A program made the position numbers and the translations under genes. Below, piece after piece: positions 1-6,773 of a DNA stretch of 21,755 nt. Location: positions 1-21,755 of the forward strand of contig DATLAJ010000068.1 in assembly GCA_035527515.1 (NCBI GenBank). The letters run 5' to 3'. Source of the DNA: a bacterium (lineage in GTDB: Bacteria > B130-G9). The first letter of the stretch is position 1; every line of letters begins with the position of its first letter. A model generated the notes under the pieces. It was not told where the DNA came from. It made no database searches and saw only the letters and a program-made list of their open reading frames with translations.

Positions 1-34
1 TTGGCTTCGTCTTTGTTTTCTTCTTTGGGCTCAT
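1..34 (-). CDS. 5' end of an unidentified gene leaving the left edge
   Basis: On the minus strand an ATG at 34-32 opens a frame that runs off the window after 11 codons and reads MSPKKKTKTKP. The call rests on the ribosome binding site: a perfect AAGGAGG (complement of 45-51) lies 10 bases upstream of the ATG. The lysine-rich start is typical of a DNA/RNA-binding or ribosome-associated protein, but eleven residues cannot identify a family. The plus-strand frame across the same bases (1-195, TTG start) has no ribosome binding site and low-complexity content, so I prefer the minus-strand reading. Confidence 0.4.
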   Translation of the reverse strand, partial: MSPKKKTKTKP

Positions 35-99
35 TTTTCAAGGCCCTCCTTTTTTTCACTCCGCCGCTGCCCAGCTATGGCGGGCAAACCCTTTCAGGG

Positions 100-261
100 C
101 TAATCCTTGATTCGCGCTTTCACATTCCCGTAGGTTCCTTCAATGATTTGAAGATACCACCGAGGGAAAGCCGCCTCAAACGTTTCAGTTACTAGTCGTG
201 TATGTGAAGTTCTGCAAGTGGTAGCGGACGTATGTGGCCTATTAGAGCAGGAAGACGCCAA
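100..261 (-). CDS. possible 53-aa ORF, unknown
   Basis: A minus-strand frame from a TTG at 261 to a TAG at 102-100 encodes about 53 residues. Its C-terminal half looks protein-like, with mixed aromatic and charged residues (for example FPRWYLQIIEGTYGNVKAR). It ends 66 bases before the start of the minus-strand gene at the left edge, so it could be a small upstream cistron. There is no clear ribosome binding site at the TTG and I do not recognise a family. It could equally be a decayed gene end or a chance frame. Confidence 0.18.
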   Translation of the reverse strand: MASSCSNRPHTSATTCRTSHTRLVTETFEAAFPRWYLQIIEGTYGNVKARIKD

Positions 262-461
262 TAATGCGCCCTATAGATTAAGCGCCAAACGAAAGAAGAA
301 ATGCCCATGAAACATTGGGCAAGCCACGTCCCGACCCACTCCTGAACAGCTGCTGCCCTCGTTGCCTGACGAGTTGCAGCTCTGGGGCCACGGGTGATAC
401 TATGCTCAGTGGATTCTTCGCTTGTCAGAACACCCCGAAGAGATGATTAGGGAATTGGGAA
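262..461. other. non-coding stretch upstream of the methyltransferase gene
   Basis: I see no gene in these 200 bases. They hold two hairpins: one at 303-320 (GCCCA/TGGGC arms) and a stronger one at 352-380. There is no tRNA-like cloverleaf and no T-run that would make either hairpin a classical terminator. A promoter for the methyltransferase probably lies here, but I could not pick out convincing -35 and -10 boxes. Confidence 0.4.
352..380. repeat. imperfect inverted repeat (hairpin)
   Basis: The arms GCTGC-C-CTCGT (352-362) and ACGAG-TT-GCAGC (369-380) pair as two five-base helices separated by a small internal loop, closed by a six-base loop. No T-tract follows. It lies about 80 bases before the methyltransferase start, so it could be an RNA hairpin in the leader, a protein-binding site or chance. 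Confidence 0.35.
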
Positions 462-1262
462 ATGCCGTTCTTCAGATATGAGAACATCCGTATTTTCAAC
501 GATGATTTCGTCGAGTCGGACTGTATCCCGGATGACTCAATTGACCTGATCGTCACCTCACCGCCATATAACGTCAAGATCGACTACAGCTCCTACGACG
601 ACAGAACTTCCTACGCCTCATATCTCGATTTCACCCGCAAATGGCTCGAGAAGGCGTTGGCGGTGCTCAAGGAGGATGGTCGCTTCTGCCTGAACATCCC
701 GCTTGACAAGAACAAGGGCGGACAGCAGAGCGTCTATGCTGACATCTTGGGCATCGCAAAGGACGTGGGCCTCAAGTATCACTCCACAGTTGTTTGGAAT
801 GAGCAGAATATCTCGAGGCGCACGGCCTGGGGTTCCTGGCTTTCAGCCAGCGCGCCCTATGTGATTGCCCCAGTCGAGATGATAGCGATTCTCTACAAGG
901 ACTCGTGGAAGAAGACGAGCGGGTCAGGCATATCCGACATCGAAAGGCAGGACTTCATGGACTGGACACTTGGCGTCTGGACGTTCTCCGGCGAGAGCAA
1001 GCGGCGCGTGGGTCATCCAGCGCCATTCCCCGTGGAGCTGCCGAGAAGGTGCATAAAGCTCTTCAGTTTCGTCGGCGACGTGGTCCTTGATCCATTCATG
1101 GGGAGCGGCTCGACGCTGCTGGCCTGCGCTGCAACGGGCAGACGAGGCATCGGCATCGAGATCGATCCCGATTACTGCCAACTGGCCGTAGAACGATTGG
1201 TGAACGCCACCGATACGAAGCAGGCCAAACTTGCTATTGCAGACCCCTTGCCGGCTGGTTGA
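462..1262 (+). CDS. beta-class site-specific DNA methyltransferase
   Basis: This 266-aa protein is a DNA methyltransferase that transfers the S-adenosylmethionine methyl group to an exocyclic amine of A or C. The catalytic motif IV, TSPPYN, lies near residues 32-37. The AdoMet-binding motif DPFMGSGST lies near residue 210. Motif IV before motif I defines the beta (permuted) class, as in the RsrI/MboII/PvuII-like enzymes. The conserved GHPAPFPVELPRR segment just before motif I is typical of the family. The TSPPY form occurs in both N4-cytosine and N6-adenine enzymes, so the target base is uncertain. The length is full for a minimal beta enzyme. The ATG at 462 puts a typical N-terminus just before motif IV, and a GGGAA-type purine stretch precedes it. 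No restriction endonuclease gene is next to it, so it is probably a solitary methylase. Confidence 0.93.
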   Translation: MPFFRYENIRIFNDDFVESDCIPDDSIDLIVTSPPYNVKIDYSSYDDRTSYASYLDFTRKWLEKALAVLKEDGRFCLNIPLDKNKGGQQSVYADILGIAKDVGLKYHSTVVWNEQNISRRTAWGSWLSASAPYVIAPVEMIAILYKDSWKKTSGSGISDIERQDFMDWTLGVWTFSGESKRRVGHPAPFPVELPRRCIKLFSFVGDVVLDPFMGSGSTLLACAATGRRGIGIEIDPDYCQLAVERLVNATDTKQAKLAIADPLPAG

Positions 1263-1296
1263 AAGCGGGCTGCGCCTCGGGTGCGAGCCGGCCGGT

Positions 1297-1337
1297 TATA
1301 CTCACAGGAGAAAAGAGCTATGGTCGCCCAGCCGTAG
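1297..1337 (+). other. -10-like box, ribosome binding site and 5-codon ORF
   Basis: Between two convergent genes the plus strand carries TATACT (1297-1302), AGGAG (1306-1310), an ATG at 1320 nine bases further on, and a TAG after five codons (MVAQP). The spacing between AGGAG and ATG is good, but the TATACT sits too close to allow a normal transcription start for this ATG and I see no matching -35. It may be the decapitated start of a lost gene, or chance. Confidence 0.15.
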
Positions 1338-1365
1338 TGCCCAGCGCCGTGGCCGCCGCGGAGAT

Positions 1366-1965
1366 TCAGTCGGAGGCGAGCGCTTGCCTGAACTGATTGA
1401 CAATCTCGAAATTGCGCCCGAAGTCGAGTATCAGAAGGCCGGAGACCGGAGTTGAGACCGCAGTTACTAACCAGTCCCCATCGACCTCGTCGGTCTTGAC
1501 GGTTACTCTTGATGCGAACAGAGGGCGAGTGTATGCCTCGATGCAGCCTATCTTCGCGTCTTGGACCTTGAGCCAGACCCGCAACGATTTCAGCGCCGCC
1601 AGCGACTCGTCAAACGCATCTTGCCGCGTGGCCCAAGGTTTTCGCACCACGCACGATTGCGTCAAGAAAAACACCTGACCAAGTGGAACGTTGAGGCTCT
1701 TGCTCAGCGCGATGCACCGGCGCTTATCATGCCTCGTGATCGGGATAAGCACTGTGAGGCAGACGATAGCAGAGACAAGGCCGAAAAGGATTCCCATCAG
1801 GGCCACATCGGTAAACGAATAATCATGCACCACAAGCGGATTGGGACGACCTGGCGCGGTTATCTGTGGCCCAACGTAGAGCATCGCGACGATAACGCCC
1901 GCCCCGAAAAACGTCGCAACCGTAACGGTAAGCGACGCGACTAGTCTGCCGTAATGTCTCTGCAT
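1366..1965 (-). CDS. unknown inner-membrane protein with two helices
   Basis: I do not recognise a family for this 199-aa protein. Starting at the ATG at 1965, it has a hydrophobic helix at about residues 10-32 and a second at about 55-80 that ends in a basic stretch (RHDKRR). A soluble C-terminal domain of about 110 residues follows, containing WLVTAVSTPVSGLLILDFG. The frame is open upstream to 2013. The ATG at 1965 is preferred because it lies two bases after the TAG (1970-1968) of the preceding SUMF1-fold gene, an arrangement typical of translational coupling. The pair is therefore probably one operon, and this protein may act with the exported partner at the membrane. It converges on the beta-class methyltransferase gene. 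Confidence 0.7.
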   Translation of the reverse strand: MQRHYGRLVASLTVTVATFFGAGVIVAMLYVGPQITAPGRPNPLVVHDYSFTDVALMGILFGLVSAIVCLTVLIPITRHDKRRCIALSKSLNVPLGQVFFLTQSCVVRKPWATRQDAFDESLAALKSLRVWLKVQDAKIGCIEAYTRPLFASRVTVKTDEVDGDWLVTAVSTPVSGLLILDFGRNFEIVNQFRQALASD

Positions 1966-1967
1966 AT

Positions 1968-2669
1968 CTAGCGCGGGCTGGCGGGCTCGCCGGCTGCCGG
2001 TTTCATGCAACAACGGACCCCGTTGAAGACGTATCTACGCGTCTTAGTGAGCGTGTAGAAGCTCGTGCAGCTCGAGTAGCGACCGCTCAAGAAACTGCCG
2101 CCGTAAATCCTGGCCTTATCTCCCTCGCCAGCAGTCCATTCCGAGATGTTGCCGCTCATATCAACCACTCCATAGCCGCTCATGCAGCCGGGAAAGGCGC
2201 CCGATACTACCACCTTGCTCCCGTTCATCATCCACTCTCCCTCGGTATTGCACCTGTCCTGCTGATAGGTGTTCCCGTAGGGATACAAGAGCCCGAGGGG
2301 GCCAGAGCACGCCGCTTGCCATTCCGCCGGTTTGCAGAGCCGCTTGCCCTCCTTAAAGCACATCGCCTCGGCCTCAATCCAGGTTATGCCGTGCGCAGGC
2401 ATGCTGCCCGAGACGTTTGGATACTCAAGTATATCGATGCAGAACGCGTCAAGCTGTTTCTCGTTTTGCAGCTTGAGCGTGCGAACCAAGACCATCCCCG
2501 CGGGGCACATTAGAGATGCCCCACTGGTATCGGTGGTAGCGGAGTCGGCCGCAGCTGGACCCTCTTGGCCCTGCGCCGAGCCGCTCTGAGAGCACCAAAA
2601 AAGGCCTATCCCGGCAAGCAGGACGAGCCACAATACTGACATATATCGCTGTCTGTGCATCTGTTTCAT
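1968..2669 (-). CDS. exported SUMF1/FGE-fold domain protein
   Basis: This 233-aa protein has an N-terminal signal sequence (hydrophobic core about residues 10-26, likely cleavage near SAQG). After a short low-complexity linker comes a compact formylglycine-generating-enzyme (SUMF1/FGE-sulfatase) domain. Family hallmarks are ITWIEAEAMC, GKRLCKPAEWQ, YPYGN, GVVDMSGNISEWT (157-169), GGSF and a closing GVRCC. In true aerobic FGE the two catalytic cysteines are five residues apart. Here Cys191 is present but the +5 position is Thr196, so sulfatase-activating activity is doubtful and a binding or structural role is likelier. The domain is rich in other cysteines, which fits disulfides in the periplasm. 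The start at 2669 is preceded by GGAGAGA and removes a non-signal-like 20-residue extension that begins at 2729. It is the first gene of a coupled pair with the membrane protein at 1366-1965. Confidence 0.85.
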   Translation of the reverse strand: MKQMHRQRYMSVLWLVLLAGIGLFWCSQSGSAQGQEGPAAADSATTDTSGASLMCPAGMVLVRTLKLQNEKQLDAFCIDILEYPNVSGSMPAHGITWIEAEAMCFKEGKRLCKPAEWQAACSGPLGLLYPYGNTYQQDRCNTEGEWMMNGSKVVVSGAFPGCMSGYGVVDMSGNISEWTAGEGDKARIYGGSFLSGRYSSCTSFYTLTKTRRYVFNGVRCCMKPAAGEPASPR

Positions 2670-2780
2670 TCTCTCCAATTGTTGGGAGGACTCTACCTTC
2701 GCACAGCTAGACTTACAAGCTCGGGCCATAGGGCCAGGGTGCTCTCGCGGGTCGGGGCGCAGTCTTCAGCCCCGCCAATC

Positions 2781-2810
2781 TTGACACGTCAGCCGTCTTA
2801 CATGTACATT
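2781..2810 (+). promoter_or_regulatory. sigma-70-type promoter for the aldolase-BMC module
   Basis: A perfect TTGACA (2781-2786) is followed after 18 bases by TACATT (2805-2810), which matches four of six -10 positions. Transcription would start near 2817, giving a leader of about 32 bases to the ATG at 2849. This fits the choice of 2849 over the in-frame TTG at 2819, which would be almost leaderless. Confidence 0.5.
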
Positions 2811-2848
2811 GATGGCCGTTGGATTCGGGTGCGTTGAGAGATGAGGCG

Positions 2849-3721
2849 ATGCAGGAAGCAATAGAATCGTTGGTAGGGGCTTATTCGGGTCGGTATCTGC
2901 CGGAGTCGCTTGCCAGGACGGCGATTGTCGAAGTAGGCCGAAGGACATACTTGCGGGGTTTTGTGGCGGCCAACGATGGGAACATCAGCGTTCGCATTGG
3001 GGACGATGTCATTTTGGCGACGCCTACTGGCCGCAGCAAGGGCTTCATTCGAGAGGACGAGTTGGTCAAGATGAGCCTTTCGGGTGAGAAGCTTGAGGGG
3101 CAGCTTGCGCCGTCATCGGAGATCAGAATGCACTTTGGTATCTATCGCACGAGGCCTGACGTCATGGCCGTTGACCACGCCCACCCGCCGATTTGCACGG
3201 GCTTTGCGGTCGCGGGCATCGCGCTGGATAAGTGCGTTCTGGCTGAGGTTGTGATGACGCTCGGCGCTATCCCCATAGCCGCTTTCGCCGCTCCGTCAAC
3301 GCAGGAGCTAGCGGACGCGGTCGCGGAGAAGGTCCGGCTCTGCGATGCGGTCCTGCTCGCGAATCATGGCGCTGTAACGGTCGGCAGGGACATCTTCGCC
3401 GCGCACTATGGCATGGAGCGGATTGAGCATTTGGCGAGCATATCGCTCGTAGCCCGCCTGCTGGGTGGGGAGAGGCTATTAACTCCGAGGCAGGTGCAAG
3501 AGATCAGCCAGGTCCAGCGGGCTTCTGGTGGACGGCTGCCGGCGCTTGCATGCAAGACGTGCGATGATGCATCATGTTCGATCGAGACTTCTATGTCTGA
3601 GGGAGAGCCTGGCCAAAGCACGGTCATCCCAAGCGAGCTAACCGTCGCAGGAGCTGCCTCGGACGAACGAGTGGCTGAGTTGGTTTCGGCTATAAAGGAA
3701 GAGTTTGCAAAGCTACAATAG
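2849..3721 (+). CDS. class II (fuculose-phosphate-type) aldolase, probably BMC-encapsulated
   Basis: This 290-aa protein belongs to the zinc-dependent class II aldolase/adducin family, which splits sugar phosphates such as L-fuculose-1-phosphate or L-rhamnulose-1-phosphate into DHAP and an aldehyde. The catalytic acid is in PSSE (88-91, Glu91). The zinc ligands are His110 and His112 in DHAHPP and His173 in NHGAVTVG. The aldolase domain ends near residue 215. A tail of about 75 residues follows, with a C-x2-C-x4-C cluster (Cys235, 238, 243), a Pro/Gly/Ser-rich linker and a terminal amphipathic helix, DERVAELVSAIKEEFAKLQ (272-290). That helix looks like the encapsulation peptides that target enzymes into BMCs. 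The next gene encodes a BMC shell protein, which supports this. The start at 2849 is chosen because GAGAG lies eight bases upstream; a TTG at 2819 is the alternative. The natural substrate cannot be read from sequence alone. Confidence 0.9.
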   Translation: MQEAIESLVGAYSGRYLPESLARTAIVEVGRRTYLRGFVAANDGNISVRIGDDVILATPTGRSKGFIREDELVKMSLSGEKLEGQLAPSSEIRMHFGIYRTRPDVMAVDHAHPPICTGFAVAGIALDKCVLAEVVMTLGAIPIAAFAAPSTQELADAVAEKVRLCDAVLLANHGAVTVGRDIFAAHYGMERIEHLASISLVARLLGGERLLTPRQVQEISQVQRASGGRLPALACKTCDDASCSIETSMSEGEPGQSTVIPSELTVAGAASDERVAELVSAIKEEFAKLQ

Positions 3722-3740
3722 TCAATAGCGGGAACGCATT

Positions 3741-3804
3741 TCGTAACAAGTAAAAGGGCACTCATTAGGGTCTCGTAAGAAGTAAAGGAGCACGCATTAG
3801 GATG
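3741..3804 (+). repeat. 32-bp tandem direct repeat containing the BMC ribosome binding site
   Basis: Two adjacent 32-base units, 3741-3772 and 3773-3804, match at 26 of 32 positions. The second unit carries AAAGGAG (3784-3790) and ends in the ATG of the shell gene (3802). The first has AAAAGGG at the equivalent place and GTC where the ATG should be. The duplication therefore copied the whole translation-initiation region and only the downstream copy is functional. Part of the unit (AACGCATT) also occurs just upstream at 3733-3740, out of register. Confidence 0.85.
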
Positions 3805-4101
3805 TATGGCGAAGCGCTTGGAATGATAGAGACTAAGGGTCTGGTGGCGATGATCGAGGCGTCTGATGCTATGGTCAAGGCGGCGAACGTGAAGCTGGTT
3901 ACTTATGAGAAGATAGGCGGCGGTTACGTTACGGCGCTTGTTAGGGGCGATGTTGCAGCCGTTAAGGCGGCGACCGACGCCGGGGCCGAGGCGGCAAAGC
4001 GGGTCGGCGAGCTGGTAGCGGTGCACGTAATCCCCAGGCCTCATACGAGCCTGGAGGACGTTCTGCCGATAGGGAGAACTGTTCCGAAGGAGAAGAAGTA
4101 G
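3802..4101 (+). CDS. BMC-H shell protein (EutM/PduA/CcmK family)
   Basis: This 99-aa protein is a single-domain hexameric bacterial microcompartment shell protein. It is close to full canonical length and follows the EutM/PduA pattern throughout: [20 protein letters not shown] (5-24), VKAANVKLV, the central pore loop KIGGG (37-41), [15 protein letters not shown] and VHVIPRPH (74-81). Hexamers tile into facets of the protein shell, and the pore loop passes small metabolites. The start is fixed by the family N-terminus and the AAAGGAG upstream. It lies 80 bases behind the aldolase in the same direction, and the two probably share the promoter at 2781. No BMC-P (pentamer) or BMC-T gene is visible in the window, so a closed shell would need partners from another locus. 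Confidence 0.97.
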   Translation: MYGEALGMIETKGLVAMIEASDAMVKAANVKLVTYEKIGGGYVTALVRGDVAAVKAATDAGAEAAKRVGELVAVHVIPRPHTSLEDVLPIGRTVPKEKK

Positions 4102-4238
4102 CGGCCATCGTTGTCGGCGTTGGGCACCGGTTGGGTCTGCGGTGAGACTTCATCCGTTCGACGTTACACGATAGTTATTCCAGCATATCTGCGTCCCGAT
4201 AGCCGCGAAGCACAGCATATAGGACGCTTTGCGGGGAT

Positions 4239-6716
4239 TTGTTTAACCAGCATAACCAACAGGACACGCGGGATTTGGCTAACAGGAAGTACAACCAAGT
4301 AGAGCTAGAGAAGAAGTGGCGGGCCCGGTGGGAGCAGACGGGCCTCTATGAGACCGACCTGAACTCCGAGAAGCCGAAGTTCTACAATCTGACGATGTTC
4401 ATATACCCGTCGGGCGCGAAGATGCACATGGGCCACGCCTACTGCTACTCCGGTTGCGACACCTACGGGCGGTTCAAGCGCTTATGCGGCTTCAACGTGT
4501 TCCAGCCGATAGGCTACGACGCTTTTGGGCTTCCGGCAGAAAACTACGCCATCAAGCACAACGTGCATCCCGCTGTCTCGACGCGATCCAACGTCGAGTT
4601 CATCAGGAGGCAGCTCCGCATGCTCGGGGCGATGTTCGACTGGACTAAGGAGGTCAACACCAGTAGTCCCGAGTATTACCGCTGGACGCAGTGGCTGTTT
4701 CTCCAGCTTTACAAGAACGGGCTCGCGTACAGGAAAGAGGCGCCCGTCAACTGGTGCGATTCGTGTCTCACCGTTCTCGCCAACGAGCAGGTTGTGGGCG
4801 GTCAGTGCGAACGGTGCGGCTCGCCAGTCGTAAAGCGCAATATGCTCCAGTGGTTCTTCAAGATTACGGATTATGCCGAGCGGCTGATAAACGATCTCGA
4901 CAACGTTGACTGGCCGGAGACAACCAGGCTGATGCAGCGCAACTGGATCGGTAGGAGTGAGGGCGCGGACGTTGCTTTTGAAGTAGATGGCAAGGACGTG
5001 AGGGTGAGGGTGTTCACGACGAGGCCCGACACGCTCTTCGGGGCGACGTATATGGTTTTGGCTCCCGAGCATCCGGAGGTCCTGCGGCTTGCTGAGCCCA
5101 GCCGGGCGGCTGAGGTCGAGCAATACATCAAGCAGGCAGCCAGGAAGAGCGAGCTGGAGCGAGTCCATCTCGACAAGGAGAAGACCGGAGTTTTTCTGGG
5201 GGCTTATGCCATCAATCCTGTCAACGGCGAGAGGATACCGATCTGGACCGCCGACTACGTCCTGGCGACGTATGGTTCGGGGGCTGTGATGGCGGTCCCA
5301 GCGCACGATGAGCGGGACTTTGAGTTCGCAAGCAAGTTTGGCCTACCGATCCGCGAGGTTGTTCTGGCTCCGGGCAAGGAGGCGGGACAGCCACTTGCCG
5401 CGGCATACATCGGCGAGGGGACGATGGTGAGCTCCGGCAAGTACGACGGGATGCATTCGGCGGCCTTCAAGAAAGCGATCGTGGGGGAGCTGGCATCCAG
5501 AGGGGCTGCCGAGTTCAAGGTCCAATACAAGATGCGGGACTGGCTCATCTCGCGGCAGCGCTACTGGGGCGCCCCAATCCCGGTCATCTACTGCGACAAA
5601 TGCGGCGATGTTCCGGTTCCCGAAAGCGACCTGCCTGTGCAGCTGCCTGAGGTAGCCAACTTCGAGCCTGATGGCTCCGGTAGGTCGCCTCTTAATCGAT
5701 CGCCGGAATTCATCAACACGCTTTGCCCCAAGTGCCACGGCCCGGCCAAACGGGAACCTGACACCTTGGACACATTCGTCTGTTCAGCCTGGTATCATCT
5801 GCGTTACCCGTCGGCGCAGAACGACGAGGCCCCGTTCGATCCCGCACTCACGAGGCGCTGGCTGCCCGTCGATCAATACACGGGCGGGCCAGAGCACACG
5901 GTCGGCCACCTGCTCTACTTCAGGTTCATAACGAAGGTTCTTTATGACCTGGGCTACCTGTATTTCGACGAGCCTGCTCTGCGGCTGCGCCATCAGGGCA
6001 TGATAACCTTGGGCGGCACCAGGATGAGCAAGTCCGCCGGCAACATCATCAATCCCGACGACGCGATCAATAGCCACGGCTCCGACGTCCTGCGGCTTGC
6101 CCTGTTCTTCATGGGCCCGTTCCGCGAGGGCGGCGAGTGGTCGGAAAGCTGCCTCGTCGGCATCCCCAGGTTCTTACAGAAAGTCTGGAACCTCGTGCAG
6201 AAGCACCTTGAATCGCGAGAGTCCGGCGAAGAGGAATCCGATCTGGATGATGATATGCTCCGCACCATCCACCGCACCATCAGGCAAGTCCGAAGGGACA
6301 TCGAGCGCTTCCATTTCAACACGGCGCTGGCGGCGCTGATGGAGCTTCAGACAGCGCTTACAAGGTCGGAGGCCTACACGAATCGCGAGGCGGTTGAGAC
6401 GTTTGTCCTTCTTCTCGCGCCGCTTGCGCCTCACCTGGCGGAGGAGCTTTTTGAGCAGCTGGGGCATACCGAGAGCGTTTTCGACGCGAGGTTCCCCGAG
6501 TTTCAGGAGTCGCTGATTAAGGCGAAGATGATTACCGTTCCCGTGCAGGTGAATGGCAAGGTCCGAGCAAGGCTCGAGGTAGAAAGCGACCTCTCAGAGC
6601 AAGAAATACTTGAGCTGGCACTCGCGGATGAGAACGTCCAGAAGCACACGGCGGGCAAGCAGCTTAAGGGCACGCGCTATGTGAAGGGACGGATTGTCTC
6701 GATCGCTGCCCGGTAG
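4239..6716 (+). CDS. leuS: leucyl-tRNA synthetase
   Basis: Class I aminoacyl-tRNA synthetase charging tRNA-Leu in the cytoplasm; 825 aa, the usual bacterial length. Visible in order are the HIGH-type motif HMGH (63-66), a four-cysteine zinc site (CDSC ... CERC), the CP1 editing domain with TTRPDTLFG and MAVPAHDERDFEF, DTFVCSAWYHLRY, the KMSKS-type loop RMSKS (595-599), the anticodon-binding helical domain and a C-terminal VPVQVNGKVRARLEV segment. No ATG is available before residue 52, so the start must be TTG. Either 4239 or 4275 is possible; 4275 would leave five residues before the conserved YNQVELEKKW and has AGGA at good distance, so it may be the true start. It follows the BMC gene in the same direction after 137 bases, without a clear promoter or terminator between them. 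Confidence 0.98.
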   Translation: MFNQHNQQDTRDLANRKYNQVELEKKWRARWEQTGLYETDLNSEKPKFYNLTMFIYPSGAKMHMGHAYCYSGCDTYGRFKRLCGFNVFQPIGYDAFGLPAENYAIKHNVHPAVSTRSNVEFIRRQLRMLGAMFDWTKEVNTSSPEYYRWTQWLFLQLYKNGLAYRKEAPVNWCDSCLTVLANEQVVGGQCERCGSPVVKRNMLQWFFKITDYAERLINDLDNVDWPETTRLMQRNWIGRSEGADVAFEVDGKDVRVRVFTTRPDTLFGATYMVLAPEHPEVLRLAEPSRAAEVEQYIKQAARKSELERVHLDKEKTGVFLGAYAINPVNGERIPIWTADYVLATYGSGAVMAVPAHDERDFEFASKFGLPIREVVLAPGKEAGQPLAAAYIGEGTMVSSGKYDGMHSAAFKKAIVGELASRGAAEFKVQYKMRDWLISRQRYWGAPIPVIYCDKCGDVPVPESDLPVQLPEVANFEPDGSGRSPLNRSPEFINTLCPKCHGPAKREPDTLDTFVCSAWYHLRYPSAQNDEAPFDPALTRRWLPVDQYTGGPEHTVGHLLYFRFITKVLYDLGYLYFDEPALRLRHQGMITLGGTRMSKSAGNIINPDDAINSHGSDVLRLALFFMGPFREGGEWSESCLVGIPRFLQKVWNLVQKHLESRESGEEESDLDDDMLRTIHRTIRQVRRDIERFHFNTALAALMELQTALTRSEAYTNREAVETFVLLLAPLAPHLAEELFEQLGHTESVFDARFPEFQESLIKAKMITVPVQVNGKVRARLEVESDLSEQEILELALADENVQKHTAGKQLKGTRYVKGRIVSIAAR

Positions 6717-6773
6717 CCTCTGCGAGCACTTCAGTCAAGAGACCGCCATCGCTGGCACACTTGGGTCCAAGCT

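Noticed and set aside
1-195. 64-codon plus-strand frame from a TTG at position 1
   Set aside because: No ribosome binding site is visible and the composition is low-complexity. The minus strand over the same bases offers a much better start with AAGGAGG.
3406-4044. Minus-strand frame across the aldolase and BMC genes
   Set aside because: It is antisense to two clearly conserved proteins and has no recognisable motif or ribosome binding site.
4482-5306. Long open frame (274 codons) on the minus strand inside leuS
   Set aside because: It lies wholly opposite conserved leuS sequence, its translation is Arg/Pro/His-rich with no family motif, and high-GC codon structure explains it.
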